From Comamonadaceae bacterium (GTDB lineage Bacteria > Pseudomonadota > Gammaproteobacteria > Burkholderiales > Burkholderiaceae_C): 64,000 nucleotides of DNA. A model generated the notes under the pieces. The model saw only the letters and a list, made by a program, of their open reading frames with translations. It was not told the origin of the DNA and did not search any database. The position numbers and the translations under genes were made by a program. Positions 26,365 to 33,995 of the stretch are shown one piece after another; within the stretch, counting starts at the first letter, position 1, and each line of letters starts with the position of its first letter. Location: assembly GCA_947450695.1 (NCBI GenBank), contig CANFWV010000002.1, forward strand, positions 1-64,000, read 5' to 3'.

Positions 26365-27281
26365 GCGCGGGTTCTGCTGTCGGGCGTTTCAGCCAAATGC
26401 GCCGTCAGTTGCGCCAGCGCCTGAACGGTGCCGGTCGTACCGCACCCGCCCTGATTGCGCCCGGCATCTTCGACGGTTATGGCGCGCGCTTGGTGGCGCA
26501 AGCTGGTTTTGAAGCGGCTTACATGACGGGCAATGGGGTCTCCGCTTCTCTGCTGGGCCGGCCCGACGTCGGTCTGGTGGACTTGTCCCTGATGGCCAAC
26601 CATGCGCGAAACGTGGCGGCCTGCATTGATGTGCCGCTGATCTGCGATGCAGATACGGGTTACGGCGGCATCGTGGCCGTGCGGCGCACGGTGCAAGAAT
26701 TTGAAGCAGCGGGCGTCGCTGGCATTCACATCGAAGACCAGCTCTCGCCCAAGCGCTGCGCGCAATTGCCGGGCGCCCGCAGCGTGCTCGACTTCGATGA
26801 AGCGGTAGCCAAGATTGAAGCCGCCGTGGAGGCTCGCAACGACCCGGATTTTTTGATCATTGGCCGCACCGACAGCGCTGCTGCGCACGGCTTGCCTGAA
26901 GCCATCCGGCGCGCGCAGGCTTTCGAGCGCGTGGGTGCTGCTGCAGTCTTTGTTGAGCTCAAAGGCCACGCCGGCATTCTGGACGACATTCGGCGCTTGA
27001 CCGACGCCATCAGCATTCCGTGCATGGTGAACATGGATGCGGGTGGTGCCTTGGCCGGCCTGCACGTCGATGCGCTGCACACGCATGGCATCGGGTTGGC
27101 GATTTACCCTGGGCTGATACGAAACACAGTTGGCTTTGCGATGCGTGAAGCGCTGCAAAACCTGCAACGTGACGGCAACACCGAAGCCTCGCGCGGCCGC
27201 ATGTTCAGCCTGCAGGAGTACAGCGAGACGATGGGTTTGGCGGAAGTTGAGGCTTGGGAGCGGCGGTTTTCGGAAGGCTGA
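26361..27281 (+). CDS. Isocitrate lyase/PEP mutase-family lyase (dimethylmalate/methylisocitrate lyase-like)
   Basis: About 306 residues from GTG 26361, which overlaps the LeuD-like stop. The fold motifs are clear: LIAPGIFDGYGARLVAQAGFEA at the N-terminus, metal-binding CDADTGYGG (Asp96, Asp98), GIHIEDQ, and the lid KRCAQL (Cys133) where lyases of the family carry KKCGH or KRCGH. Retention of the Cys supports lyase rather than mutase or decarboxylase chemistry, but the Gly-His following it is Ala-Gln. Family lyases split 2-methylisocitrate, 2,3-dimethylmalate or oxaloacetate-type acids. The LeuCD-like partners make 2,3-dimethylmalate or a related alkylmalate the most attractive guess. Confidence 0.85.
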   Translation: MSAGSAVGRFSQMRRQLRQRLNGAGRTAPALIAPGIFDGYGARLVAQAGFEAAYMTGNGVSASLLGRPDVGLVDLSLMANHARNVAACIDVPLICDADTGYGGIVAVRRTVQEFEAAGVAGIHIEDQLSPKRCAQLPGARSVLDFDEAVAKIEAAVEARNDPDFLIIGRTDSAAAHGLPEAIRRAQAFERVGAAAVFVELKGHAGILDDIRRLTDAISIPCMVNMDAGGALAGLHVDALHTHGIGLAIYPGLIRNTVGFAMREALQNLQRDGNTEASRGRMFSLQEYSETMGLAEVEAWERRFSEG

Positions 27282-27734
27282 TCAGTCGGCCTTGCGGGTC
27301 CGCGTCAGGTCAAACAAACTCGTGGCCTCTAGCTCCAGCACCTGAATGTCGGCGTGGTTGACCATTTGCCAGTGCCAGCGCAGGATGCCCAGCGTTGGCT
27401 GGCTGACCGAGTGGCGGGTCTCCAGAACGGTTGCACGGATGCGGAGTTGATCGCCCGGGCGTACGGGATGCTGCCACTTCAAGTAGGCCAAACCGGGCGA
27501 TGCGAAGGACTCTGAACCTTGCAAGGCGGCATCGGCAATGAGCCGCATGGCGATCCCACAGGTGTGCCAGCCACTGGCGATCAGTCCGCCAAAGCGACCG
27601 TCTTGGGCGGCGACTGGATCGGTGTGAAACCATTGCGGGTCGTAGGCTGTGGCAAAGGCCACGACCTCGGCTTCACTGACCAAGTAGGGGCCGGCGGTGA
27701 TGGCCTGCCCGACCTGAAATTCTGCGAACTTCAT
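27282..27734 (-). CDS. MaoC-family (R)-hydratase/dehydratase
   Basis: About 150 residues from ATG 27734, selected because homology starts at MKFAEFQVGQ and a GAAGGC site precedes it; a longer frame runs into boxA. A hot-dog fold hydratase with the catalytic segment FATAYDPQWFHTDPVAAQ (Asp and His of the hydratase 2 motif) followed by GLIASGWHTCGIAMRL. These proteins hydrate or dehydrate acyl-CoA double bonds. It is the last gene of the boxCBA operon, 16 bases after boxA, and could handle an unsaturated acyl-CoA released from ring cleavage. It converges with the lyase gene with abutting stops. Confidence 0.82.
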   Translation of the reverse strand: MKFAEFQVGQAITAGPYLVSEAEVVAFATAYDPQWFHTDPVAAQDGRFGGLIASGWHTCGIAMRLIADAALQGSESFASPGLAYLKWQHPVRPGDQLRIRATVLETRHSVSQPTLGILRWHWQMVNHADIQVLELEATSLFDLTRTRKAD

Positions 27735-27750
27735 TGCCTTCGGGCTTTCA

Positions 27751-29046
27751 TCAATAGGTCTCCAAATGCAGGCGGCCTTCTTTTTTGAGCGAGGCACCCA
27801 CCGTGTCCCAATCCAGGCCGGCTTGTGTCGCCACGTCGCGCAGCGCCAGCACGACGCCTTCTTCCATGCTTTTCAAGCCACAGACATAAAAGCAGGTGTT
27901 GGGGTCGCTGAGCAGCGGTGCCAGATCAGCCGCGCGTTCACGCATGACGTCTTGCACATAGCGTTTGGGCTGACCGGGTGTGCGCGAATACGCGAAGTTG
28001 AGGTCGATGAAATCTTTGGGTAATTTTTGCAGTGGGCCAAAGTACGGCAGTTCTTCCTGCGTTCGGGCACCGAAGAACAGCATCAGTTTGCCGCCTTCAA
28101 ATTTGCCGGTTGCCCGCAGCCGGCGTCGCCATTCGGTCATGCCCCGCATGGGCGCGCTGCCGGTGCCGGTACAGATCATCACGATGTTGCTGCGCGGATG
28201 GTTCGGAATCAGGAAGCTGGCACCGAAGGGGCCAATCACCTGAACCTTGTCACCGACTTGCAAGTCGCACATGTAGTTGGAGCAGACGCCGCGCAACGGT
28301 TGGCCTTGGTGGTCTTCGAGCACGCGCTTGATGGTCAGCGACAGATTGTTGTAGCCAGGCCGCTCGCCATTGCGCGGGCTGGCAATCGAATATTGACGCG
28401 CATGTTGCGGCTTGCCGTGGCTGTCCAGCCCAGGCGGAATGATGCCGATGGACTGGCCTTCGAGCACCGGAAACGGCAGGCTGCCAAAGTCGAGCACGAT
28501 GTGGTGTGTGTCGTAATCGCCGCCGGCCGTCTGGCCGACTTCTGTGACCCGCACATTACCGCTGACAACAGCCGTGATGGTTTTTTCGGCAGCTTTGGGG
28601 CCATAGAGATTGGTGTATGGATGGGCCGCAGACCATGGCGGCACCATGGCGCCGTATTGAGCGCTGTTGAAGCTGGTTTCAGAAGATGTTGCGGCGTTGG
28701 CCGCAGTCTCGGCAACGACCAACACGGCCTCACCCGCAGTGACGTCCACGCCCTGCTCTGCCAGCTGCTCAGGCGACAGTTCAACGGGCAATTCGTCCCA
28801 CAACAATTGTTCATCGGGCGTGTAGGCTTTGATGCGCGGCACCGTGCGCCAGTTGTCGATCGAGCCGGTGGGGCAAGGCGGGACGCAGTACATGCACAGG
28901 TTGCACTTCTCCGCATCGACAACGTAGTTGCGCGAATCATGCGTGATCGCACCGACCGGGCAGATGGCTTCGCAGGTGTTGCAGCGAATGCAGATCTCGG
29001 GGTCGATCAGGTGCTGTTTGATGACGATGGTGGCGGTCGTGTCCAT
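27751..29046 (-). CDS. boxA: Benzoyl-CoA 2,3-epoxidase, reductase component BoxA
   Basis: A 431-residue iron-sulfur flavoprotein that passes electrons from NADPH to BoxB. The N-terminus carries two ferredoxin-type [4Fe-4S] clusters: [12 protein letters not shown] and [12 protein letters not shown] (about residues 18-65). The C-terminal half is a ferredoxin-NADP reductase module with the FAD site [21 protein letters not shown], and the nucleotide site [13 protein letters not shown], ending in GRLHLETY. Length and order match BoxA of Azoarcus. It lies between boxB and the maoC gene, separated from boxB by an 89-base gap with a strong hairpin. Confidence 0.95.
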   Translation of the reverse strand: MDTTATIVIKQHLIDPEICIRCNTCEAICPVGAITHDSRNYVVDAEKCNLCMYCVPPCPTGSIDNWRTVPRIKAYTPDEQLLWDELPVELSPEQLAEQGVDVTAGEAVLVVAETAANAATSSETSFNSAQYGAMVPPWSAAHPYTNLYGPKAAEKTITAVVSGNVRVTEVGQTAGGDYDTHHIVLDFGSLPFPVLEGQSIGIIPPGLDSHGKPQHARQYSIASPRNGERPGYNNLSLTIKRVLEDHQGQPLRGVCSNYMCDLQVGDKVQVIGPFGASFLIPNHPRSNIVMICTGTGSAPMRGMTEWRRRLRATGKFEGGKLMLFFGARTQEELPYFGPLQKLPKDFIDLNFAYSRTPGQPKRYVQDVMRERAADLAPLLSDPNTCFYVCGLKSMEEGVVLALRDVATQAGLDWDTVGASLKKEGRLHLETY

Positions 29047-29089
29047 GGTGTGGTCTCTTGGGTTCTTGACGTCTTAAGCGCACGAAGCG

Positions 29090-29116
29090 CATCAGGGGGC
29101 GCGAGGCCCCCTGATG
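29090..29116 (-). other. Strong hairpin in the boxB-boxA gap
   Basis: CATCAGGGGGC (29090-29100) and GCCCCCTGATG (29106-29116) are perfect 11-base arms around a GCGAG loop. It starts 19 bases after the boxB stop in the direction of transcription. No T-run follows, so read-through is expected; it may protect the 3' end of boxB mRNA or set the ratio of oxygenase to reductase. Confidence 0.6.
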
Positions 29117-29135
29117 ATTCCAGCACAACAGCTGA

Positions 29136-30563
29136 TCAGTTGAATCGCACGTAGTCGAAGTCTACTGGCTGGCGGTTGATGCCCATGACGGGTGGCGAGA
29201 TCCAGTTGGCGAACTTGCCTGGCTCGACCACGCGGCCCATCAGGCTGGCCACGTAAGCGCGGTCTTGCAGCGACGGCAGCCATTCACCGACCTGCGCTTT
29301 CCATTCAGGCAGGCTTAGCACGCGGCCTTCTGGCGAAACTTTAACGCCCGACAGCGCACCGATGTTGCGGTTGAAGGCTTTGTGCGGCACTTTCATGCGC
29401 GTTGGAATGCCTGCCTTTTCTAGTACCTTGTTCCAGCGCTCGACGCCAGCGACCGAATCCTTGATGTAGTCGTCGCGCAGCACTTCGTTGAGCGCGTTGA
29501 GCATCGGTACTTCTTTCTCAACCAATTGGCCGTCGCGCGCTTCGAGCACCTTGTAAGTCTGGCCCTTGAGAACGTGGTCATCAACGCGTTTGCCTTCTTC
29601 GTAACGGCCTTTGATACCGGTGCTGTAGAAGGTGGCGGCGTTGCTCGATTCATCAGCGCCAAACAAATCGATGGTCACGCTGAAGTGGAAGTTGATGTAA
29701 CGCTGGATGGTCGGCAGGTCGATCACGCCCGCAGCGCGCAGCTTGTTGACGTCATCGGTCTTGAGCTCATTCATTTTTTGAGCCGTGCGCGAGATCACAC
29801 GGCTGATGCCGCTCTCGCCGACAAACATGTGGTGGGCTTCTTCGGTCAGCATGAACTTGGAGGTCCGAGCCAGCGGGTCAAAAGAACTTTCGGCCAATGC
29901 ACACAGTTGAAACTTGCCGTCACGGTCGGTGAAGTAAGTGAACATGAAGAAGCTCAGCCAATCCGGCGTCTGTTCGTTGAAGGCAGCCAGAATGCGCGGG
30001 TTGTTTTCGTCACCGCTGCGACGCTCCAACAGGCCCTCGGCTTCTTCACGGCCGTCACGGCCAAAGTGTTTGTGCAGCAAATACACCATGGCCCACAAAT
30101 GGCGGCCTTCTTCGACGTTGATCTGGAACAGGTTGCGCAGGTCGTACATGCTCGGTGCGGTCAGGCCCAAGTGTCGTTGTTGTTCGACCGATGCCGGCTC
30201 AGTGTCACCTTGCGTGACGATGATGCGGCGCAAATTGGCACGGTGTTCGCCGGGCACGTCTTGCCAAGCTTTTTCGCCCTTGTGATCGCCAAAGTGAATG
30301 GTCCGGTCGGTTTCGCCTGGGTTCAGAAAAATGCCCCAACGATAGTCGCGCATTTTGACGTGGCCAAACTGAGCCCAGCCTTGCGGGTCAACGCTGACAG
30401 CGGTGCGCAGGTAGACCTCGGAGTCGGTCGAGCCGACAGGGCCGACGTCATCCCACCAGTTGATGAAGTTGGGCTGCCACTGCTCGAGCGCGCGCTGCAA
30501 GGTGCGGTCTTCGCTGAGGTTGACGTTGTTAGGGATTTTTTCGCTGTAGTTGATACCGGACAT
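29136..30563 (-). CDS. boxB: Benzoyl-CoA 2,3-epoxidase, oxygenase component BoxB
   Basis: 475 residues from ATG 30563, which has a TTGGAGAACTTC site; a longer frame extends 78 bases upstream. BoxB is the class I diiron oxygenase that epoxidises the ring of benzoyl-CoA with O2 and electrons from BoxA. Diiron ligands are seen in NVEEGRHLWAM and LTEEAHHMFVGE (two Glu-x-x-His pairs about 60-70 residues apart). The start MSGINYSEKIPNNVNL and the ending GINRQPVDFDYVRFN are characteristic. It lies between boxC and boxA in the usual order. Confidence 0.96.
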   Translation of the reverse strand: MSGINYSEKIPNNVNLSEDRTLQRALEQWQPNFINWWDDVGPVGSTDSEVYLRTAVSVDPQGWAQFGHVKMRDYRWGIFLNPGETDRTIHFGDHKGEKAWQDVPGEHRANLRRIIVTQGDTEPASVEQQRHLGLTAPSMYDLRNLFQINVEEGRHLWAMVYLLHKHFGRDGREEAEGLLERRSGDENNPRILAAFNEQTPDWLSFFMFTYFTDRDGKFQLCALAESSFDPLARTSKFMLTEEAHHMFVGESGISRVISRTAQKMNELKTDDVNKLRAAGVIDLPTIQRYINFHFSVTIDLFGADESSNAATFYSTGIKGRYEEGKRVDDHVLKGQTYKVLEARDGQLVEKEVPMLNALNEVLRDDYIKDSVAGVERWNKVLEKAGIPTRMKVPHKAFNRNIGALSGVKVSPEGRVLSLPEWKAQVGEWLPSLQDRAYVASLMGRVVEPGKFANWISPPVMGINRQPVDFDYVRFN

Positions 30564-30650
30564 GAAGTTCTCCAATAAAAAATGGTCTGCAACGGTGGAA
30601 TGAGTTCGGTTGCAGCGCGCCACCAGAGATACGCTGCACAACTGTGTTTT

Positions 30651-32315
30651 TTAGACGCGGTTCCAGTCAAACTGGGCTTTGTCACCTTTGCCATAAACCT
30701 TCAAGGCGCCTTTTTCACCCACAGCGTTAGGACGCTGGAAGATCCAGTTTTGCCAAGCTGTCAGACGGCCAAAAATGCGCGTGAACATGTTTTCAGGGCC
30801 GTTGAAACGCAGGTTGGCTTCGAGGCCGGTCAAGGCATCGGGCGACATCGAGACACGCTCTTCAATCGCGATGCGGACTTCGTCGGTCCAATCAATATCG
30901 TCCGGGTTCGACGTGACCAGGCCGACTGCAAAAGCGGCGTCAGCGTCGAGTGGCTGGCCGGCTTTGGCGCGCACGGCGTCCAGCGCAGGCTGCTCATCAT
31001 AAAAGCGGCGGCCGAGTCGGCTTTGGTTGGTGACCATCGGGAAGAGGCCGAAGTTGCTGTCGCCGACGGTGATGTTCGGTGCCTTCGCTTCGTCGTCCGG
31101 CAGGGCCAACATGTAGCTGCGGTCGCAAGCCAGCGCGAGTTCAAGGAAGGAACCAGCGAAGCATGAGCCGGGCTCGATCAGCGCAAACAGGCTGCGCGAC
31201 GAGACGTCGAGACGGCTGAACGTGCGGCGCATCAAGCCGATGGTTTCACGCACCAGCCAATGGTTTTGGTGCGCCATCAACACAGCGTCGCTGGCCAGCA
31301 CGGCCGCAGCATCGCCTTCGGTTTTGATCAGCCAGACACCGATGTCGAGTTCGTTGGTGCGCATCTGCAAAATCGCGTCTTCGAGTTCGCGGGCCATGGC
31401 CAGCGGGAACCAATCGGCACCAGCTTTTTCGATGCCGGCGATGTCAGTCGGTTGTACGCCGGTTGGGCTCTTTACGGTGAAGGTGGCGGTGCGTTTGGCG
31501 CGCTCAATCTCAACGCTGACGTATTGATAACGCAAGGCATCTGCTTCTAAAGTGCGCTTGAGCGGTGTCATCGTCACGCCCGTGCCTTCCGCAGGACGAT
31601 CGCTTTGTGCGGCCAACTCTAGTGCCCGCTCTTGCACTTTTTGGGCGAACACGGCGGTCTTTGCAATGCTGTCCACCAAGCGCCAATCCACCGCTTTCTG
31701 ACCGCGCACGCCATCGACGCTGGTGCAGAAAATATCGGCCAAGTCGTGGCGCACGTGGCGCTTGTCGGTCACGCGGGTCAGACCGCCGGTGCCTGGCAGC
31801 ACGCCGAGCAAAGGCACTTCAGGCAGGCTGACAGCGCTGGAGCGGTCATCGACCAAAATGATTTCGTCGCAGGCCAAGGCCAGCTCGTAGCCACCGCCGG
31901 CGCAAGCGCCGTTCACAGCCGCGAGAAACTTCAAGCCGCTGTGCTTGGAGGAATCTTCCAGCCCATTCCGGGTCTCGTTGGTGAATTTGCAGAAGTTGAC
32001 CTTCCAAGCGTGGCTGCTGACGCCCAGCATGAAGATGTTGGCGCCTGAGCAAAAGACTTTGTCTTTGGCACTGGTCACCACCACGGTGCGCACTTCGGGG
32101 TGTTCAAAACGGATGCGGCCGACCGCGTCGTTCAGCTCAATGTCGACGCCAAGGTCGTAGCTGTTGAGTTTGAGCTTGTAACCCGGACGCAAGCCGGCGT
32201 TCTCGTCAATGTCCACCGCCAGCGTGGCGACGGGGCCGTTGAAGCTGAGCTTGAGGTGCTTGTACTGGGTCGGGTCGGTTTGGTATTCGACGCGCGGTGC
32301 ATGGGCTGTGGTCAT
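30651..32315 (-). CDS. boxC: 2,3-epoxybenzoyl-CoA dihydrolase BoxC
   Basis: A 554-residue crotonase-superfamily protein, about twice the size of a simple crotonase, as expected for BoxC. It hydrolytically opens the epoxidised ring, releasing formate and 3,4-dehydroadipyl-CoA semialdehyde. Crotonase landmarks: FCSGANIFMLG (oxyanion-hole region) and AVNGACAGGGYELALACDEIILVDD near residues 130-155. The second half is specific to the family (GSCFAGSFLELALACDRSYML). It is the first gene of the leftward box operon and follows a promoter/operator region at 32343-32410. Confidence 0.95.
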   Translation of the reverse strand: MTTAHAPRVEYQTDPTQYKHLKLSFNGPVATLAVDIDENAGLRPGYKLKLNSYDLGVDIELNDAVGRIRFEHPEVRTVVVTSAKDKVFCSGANIFMLGVSSHAWKVNFCKFTNETRNGLEDSSKHSGLKFLAAVNGACAGGGYELALACDEIILVDDRSSAVSLPEVPLLGVLPGTGGLTRVTDKRHVRHDLADIFCTSVDGVRGQKAVDWRLVDSIAKTAVFAQKVQERALELAAQSDRPAEGTGVTMTPLKRTLEADALRYQYVSVEIERAKRTATFTVKSPTGVQPTDIAGIEKAGADWFPLAMARELEDAILQMRTNELDIGVWLIKTEGDAAAVLASDAVLMAHQNHWLVRETIGLMRRTFSRLDVSSRSLFALIEPGSCFAGSFLELALACDRSYMLALPDDEAKAPNITVGDSNFGLFPMVTNQSRLGRRFYDEQPALDAVRAKAGQPLDADAAFAVGLVTSNPDDIDWTDEVRIAIEERVSMSPDALTGLEANLRFNGPENMFTRIFGRLTAWQNWIFQRPNAVGEKGALKVYGKGDKAQFDWNRV

Positions 32316-32342
32316 GAAGTTATCTCCGTCGTGCTGAGTTGA

Positions 32343-32360
32343 GGTGCAAAAAACTGCACC
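32343..32360. promoter_or_regulatory. GGTGCA-N6-TGCACC inverted repeat, candidate BoxR operator
   Basis: GGTGCA (32343-32348) and TGCACC (32355-32360) form a perfect repeat with a 6-base spacer, 28 bases before boxC. BzdR, the homologous regulator of Azoarcus, is described as binding TGCA repeats that may lie in longer palindromes. Position downstream of the predicted transcription start fits a repressor roadblock. A further TGCA lies at 32378-32381. Confidence 0.6.
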
Positions 32361-32364
32361 TTTC

Positions 32365-32404
32365 GAAATTCTTGATGTGCATTATTATTCACATCAAGAA
32401 TTTC
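32365..32404. promoter_or_regulatory. Perfect 15-base inverted repeat overlapping the boxC promoter
   Basis: GAAATTCTTGATGTG (32365-32379) and its exact reverse complement (32390-32404) flank a 10-base AT-rich centre. The centre coincides with the predicted -10 box of the boxC promoter and the right arm fills most of the promoter spacer, so occupation by a dimeric protein would block RNA polymerase. The same arms could also fold as RNA between the regulator gene and boxC, but a T-run is lacking. Confidence 0.6.
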
Positions 32405-32410
32405 AGTCAA
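32382..32410 (-). promoter_or_regulatory. Predicted sigma70 promoter of boxCBA-maoC
   Basis: On the minus strand TTGACT (32410-32405) and TAATAA (32387-32382) are separated by exactly 17 bases, close to consensus. The expected transcription start is near 32375, giving a leader of about 60 bases to boxC. The 10-mer AGTGCTTGAC that contains the -35 recurs in the divergent promoter region at 33368-33377. Confidence 0.65.
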
Positions 32411-32437
32411 GCACTTTTTTACCCATCCTGTAAAAAA

Positions 32438-33331
32438 TCAAGCCGGGAGTTGCAAAAGATCCCGCACTTGGCTGCGCAGCAGCGCAAACGAAGGCGCCAA
32501 GCCTTGGTTACTCGTGTTGAGCGTAAGTTGCGCCTTCGAGTAAAAAGCCGCGCGACCGGCCAGAATGACTTTGAGATCTTCCATCGCCTCTTTGCTGGCG
32601 GCCATGGGGCGTGTGTCGCCTTGGGCCAACACGCGGCTCATGTGGTCTTCAGGCTCGGCTTGCAGCCACACCGTTGTGCAGTGGCTGAGCAATTGATTGA
32701 AGGTGGCGGGGTCGGATACCAAGCCGCCGGGGGTGGCGATAACCGCCTCAGGGTAAATCTGGATGGTCTCTTCCATGGCGCGACGCTCATAGCGACGATA
32801 GGCATTTTGGCCGTACAAAGCCTGAATCTCTGCGACACTGCAGCCGGCAAATTTCTCGATTTCGCGGCTCAGTTCAACAAAAGGAAAGCCGAGGTCTTCA
32901 GCCAGCAGCTGGCCCAGTGAAGATTTGCCGGCACCGCGTAGCCCTATCAGCGCCACCCTTGTGCTGACAGCACCGGGCGAACCACCGCCGGTGCCCAGCA
33001 GCTCCCCCAATGCGATGCGGGCCCGGCGCAGGTCGGCTTCGCCCCGGCGCTCCAACAACTCTCGGATCAACAACCATTCCGGCGACAGCGTGGTGACGTC
33101 ACCAATCAGCTCGGCCAAGCTGCATTGCAGAGCGTTCGCCACTTGCAGCAACACCAAGATAGAGGCATTGCCTTCGCCGTATTCAAGATTGGCCAGATGA
33201 CGCTCAGAGACATCTGCAGCAATCGAAACGGCTTTGCGGGTCATGCCTCGGCGAGCTCGCAGGCCACGCACGCGCTCCCCCAAAGCCGCCAAAAATGGGT
33301 TCTTCCCGCTGACTTCGGTCTTTTCTGGCAT
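32438..33331 (-). CDS. boxR: BoxR/BzdR-type regulator: helix-turn-helix fused to shikimate kinase-like domain
   Basis: About 297 residues from ATG 33331 (an in-frame GTG lies 48 bases upstream). Residues 16-78 are an XRE-type helix-turn-helix (ALGERVRGLRARRGMTRKAV, SERHLANLEYGEGNAS). A linker follows, then a shikimate kinase-like P-loop domain from about residue 124 with GLRGAGKS at 130-137 and RRYERRAMEE. This architecture is that of BzdR and BoxR of Azoarcus, repressors relieved by benzoyl-CoA. It lies immediately upstream of boxC on the same strand and divergent from the boxD-bclA operon, so it can control both sides. Confidence 0.92.
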   Translation of the reverse strand: MPEKTEVSGKNPFLAALGERVRGLRARRGMTRKAVSIAADVSERHLANLEYGEGNASILVLLQVANALQCSLAELIGDVTTLSPEWLLIRELLERRGEADLRRARIALGELLGTGGGSPGAVSTRVALIGLRGAGKSSLGQLLAEDLGFPFVELSREIEKFAGCSVAEIQALYGQNAYRRYERRAMEETIQIYPEAVIATPGGLVSDPATFNQLLSHCTTVWLQAEPEDHMSRVLAQGDTRPMAASKEAMEDLKVILAGRAAFYSKAQLTLNTSNQGLAPSFALLRSQVRDLLQLPA

Positions 33332-33373
33332 GGATTGGCTCGGTGTTATCCCTGAGATATGCAATATAGTGCT

Positions 33374-33402
33374 TGACACGACGCATTGGGTGCTTTATCG
33401 TT
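33374..33402 (+). promoter_or_regulatory. Candidate promoter of the DUF4863-boxD-bclA operon
   Basis: TTGACA (33374-33379) is followed after 17 bases by TATCGT (33397-33402), a perfect -35 with a weaker -10. The -35 is inside AGTGCTTGAC, a 10-mer shared with the boxC promoter. TGCA occurs just upstream (33360-33363) and again at 33450-33453 in the leader. Regulation by the BoxR-like protein is inferred. The whole regulator/DUF4863 gap is 33332-33487. Confidence 0.45.
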
Positions 33403-33487
33403 CAGGTACGCATAATAATTCATGTTTCAAGGACTGACAAGCAAGGTCTTGCATCCCCCACCTTTCTGTGAATGAACGAGCTCTCCA

Positions 33488-33952
33488 ATGACTCCCCTTG
33501 AATTTCGCGAGCAGATCGCTCAATTGACGATGCAACTGGCGGGCCGCCCGCTGAATGCCGAACTGGATGTTTGGCTCAACGCCGAGCATGGCCCCGGCAG
33601 CGCTACTTTTACCCAGTTGCAGGCCGCCTGCAGCGCCGGCGTGGCTGAAGGCTGGTTGTGCGACCGCGAAGGCGGTGGTTTGAAATACGGCCGCATCTTC
33701 AAACCCGCCGACGACCTGCATGGCTTTTCTGTCGATGTGGTCGACATGACCGATGTCGCCGGGCCGCACCACAGCCACCCAAACGGTGAAATTGACCTGG
33801 TCATGCCGGTGGATGCTGGCGCCTGCTTTGACGGCCGTCCGGCAGGTTGGCTGGTCTGCCCACCGGGCAGCGCGCACCGCCCTACCGTCACCCAAGGCCG
33901 CGCCTTGGTGCTTTATTTGCTGCCTGAAGGCCGCATTGACTTCACCCGCTGA
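33488..33952 (+). CDS. DUF4863 family protein (hydroxylaminobenzoate lyase-like)
   Basis: A 154-residue protein of the DUF4863 family, which includes 4-hydroxylaminobenzoate lyase PnbB. A cupin-like C-terminal half carries the likely metal ligands His-His-x-His in GPHHSHPNGEIDLVMPV and a later His in PPGSAHRPTVTQGRALVLYLLPEGRID. Members are frequent first genes of box-type benzoate operons, yet their role there is not established. It starts the rightward operon and is followed by boxD after 43 bases. A true nitrobenzoate role would need nitroreductase genes, which are absent here. Confidence 0.78.
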   Translation: MTPLEFREQIAQLTMQLAGRPLNAELDVWLNAEHGPGSATFTQLQAACSAGVAEGWLCDREGGGLKYGRIFKPADDLHGFSVDVVDMTDVAGPHHSHPNGEIDLVMPVDAGACFDGRPAGWLVCPPGSAHRPTVTQGRALVLYLLPEGRIDFTR

Positions 33953-33995
33953 ACAGAAATCAGAAACCGCAGTAATCGCAGAAAACGACATCCCC

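Noticed and set aside
26076-27167. Minus-strand ORF of 363 aa opposite the lyase gene
   Set aside because: Antisense shadow; the plus-strand lyase has all family motifs and coupled translation.
28027-30578. Plus-strand ORFs of 375 and 350 aa opposite boxA and boxB
   Set aside because: Mirror frames of two securely identified box genes; no signal sequence, domain or ribosome site.
32365-32404. 15-base inverted repeat as a Rho-independent terminator of the BoxR-like gene
   Set aside because: Arms are AT-rich, the loop is long and no T-run follows in the transcription direction; overlap with a near-consensus promoter makes an operator more likely.
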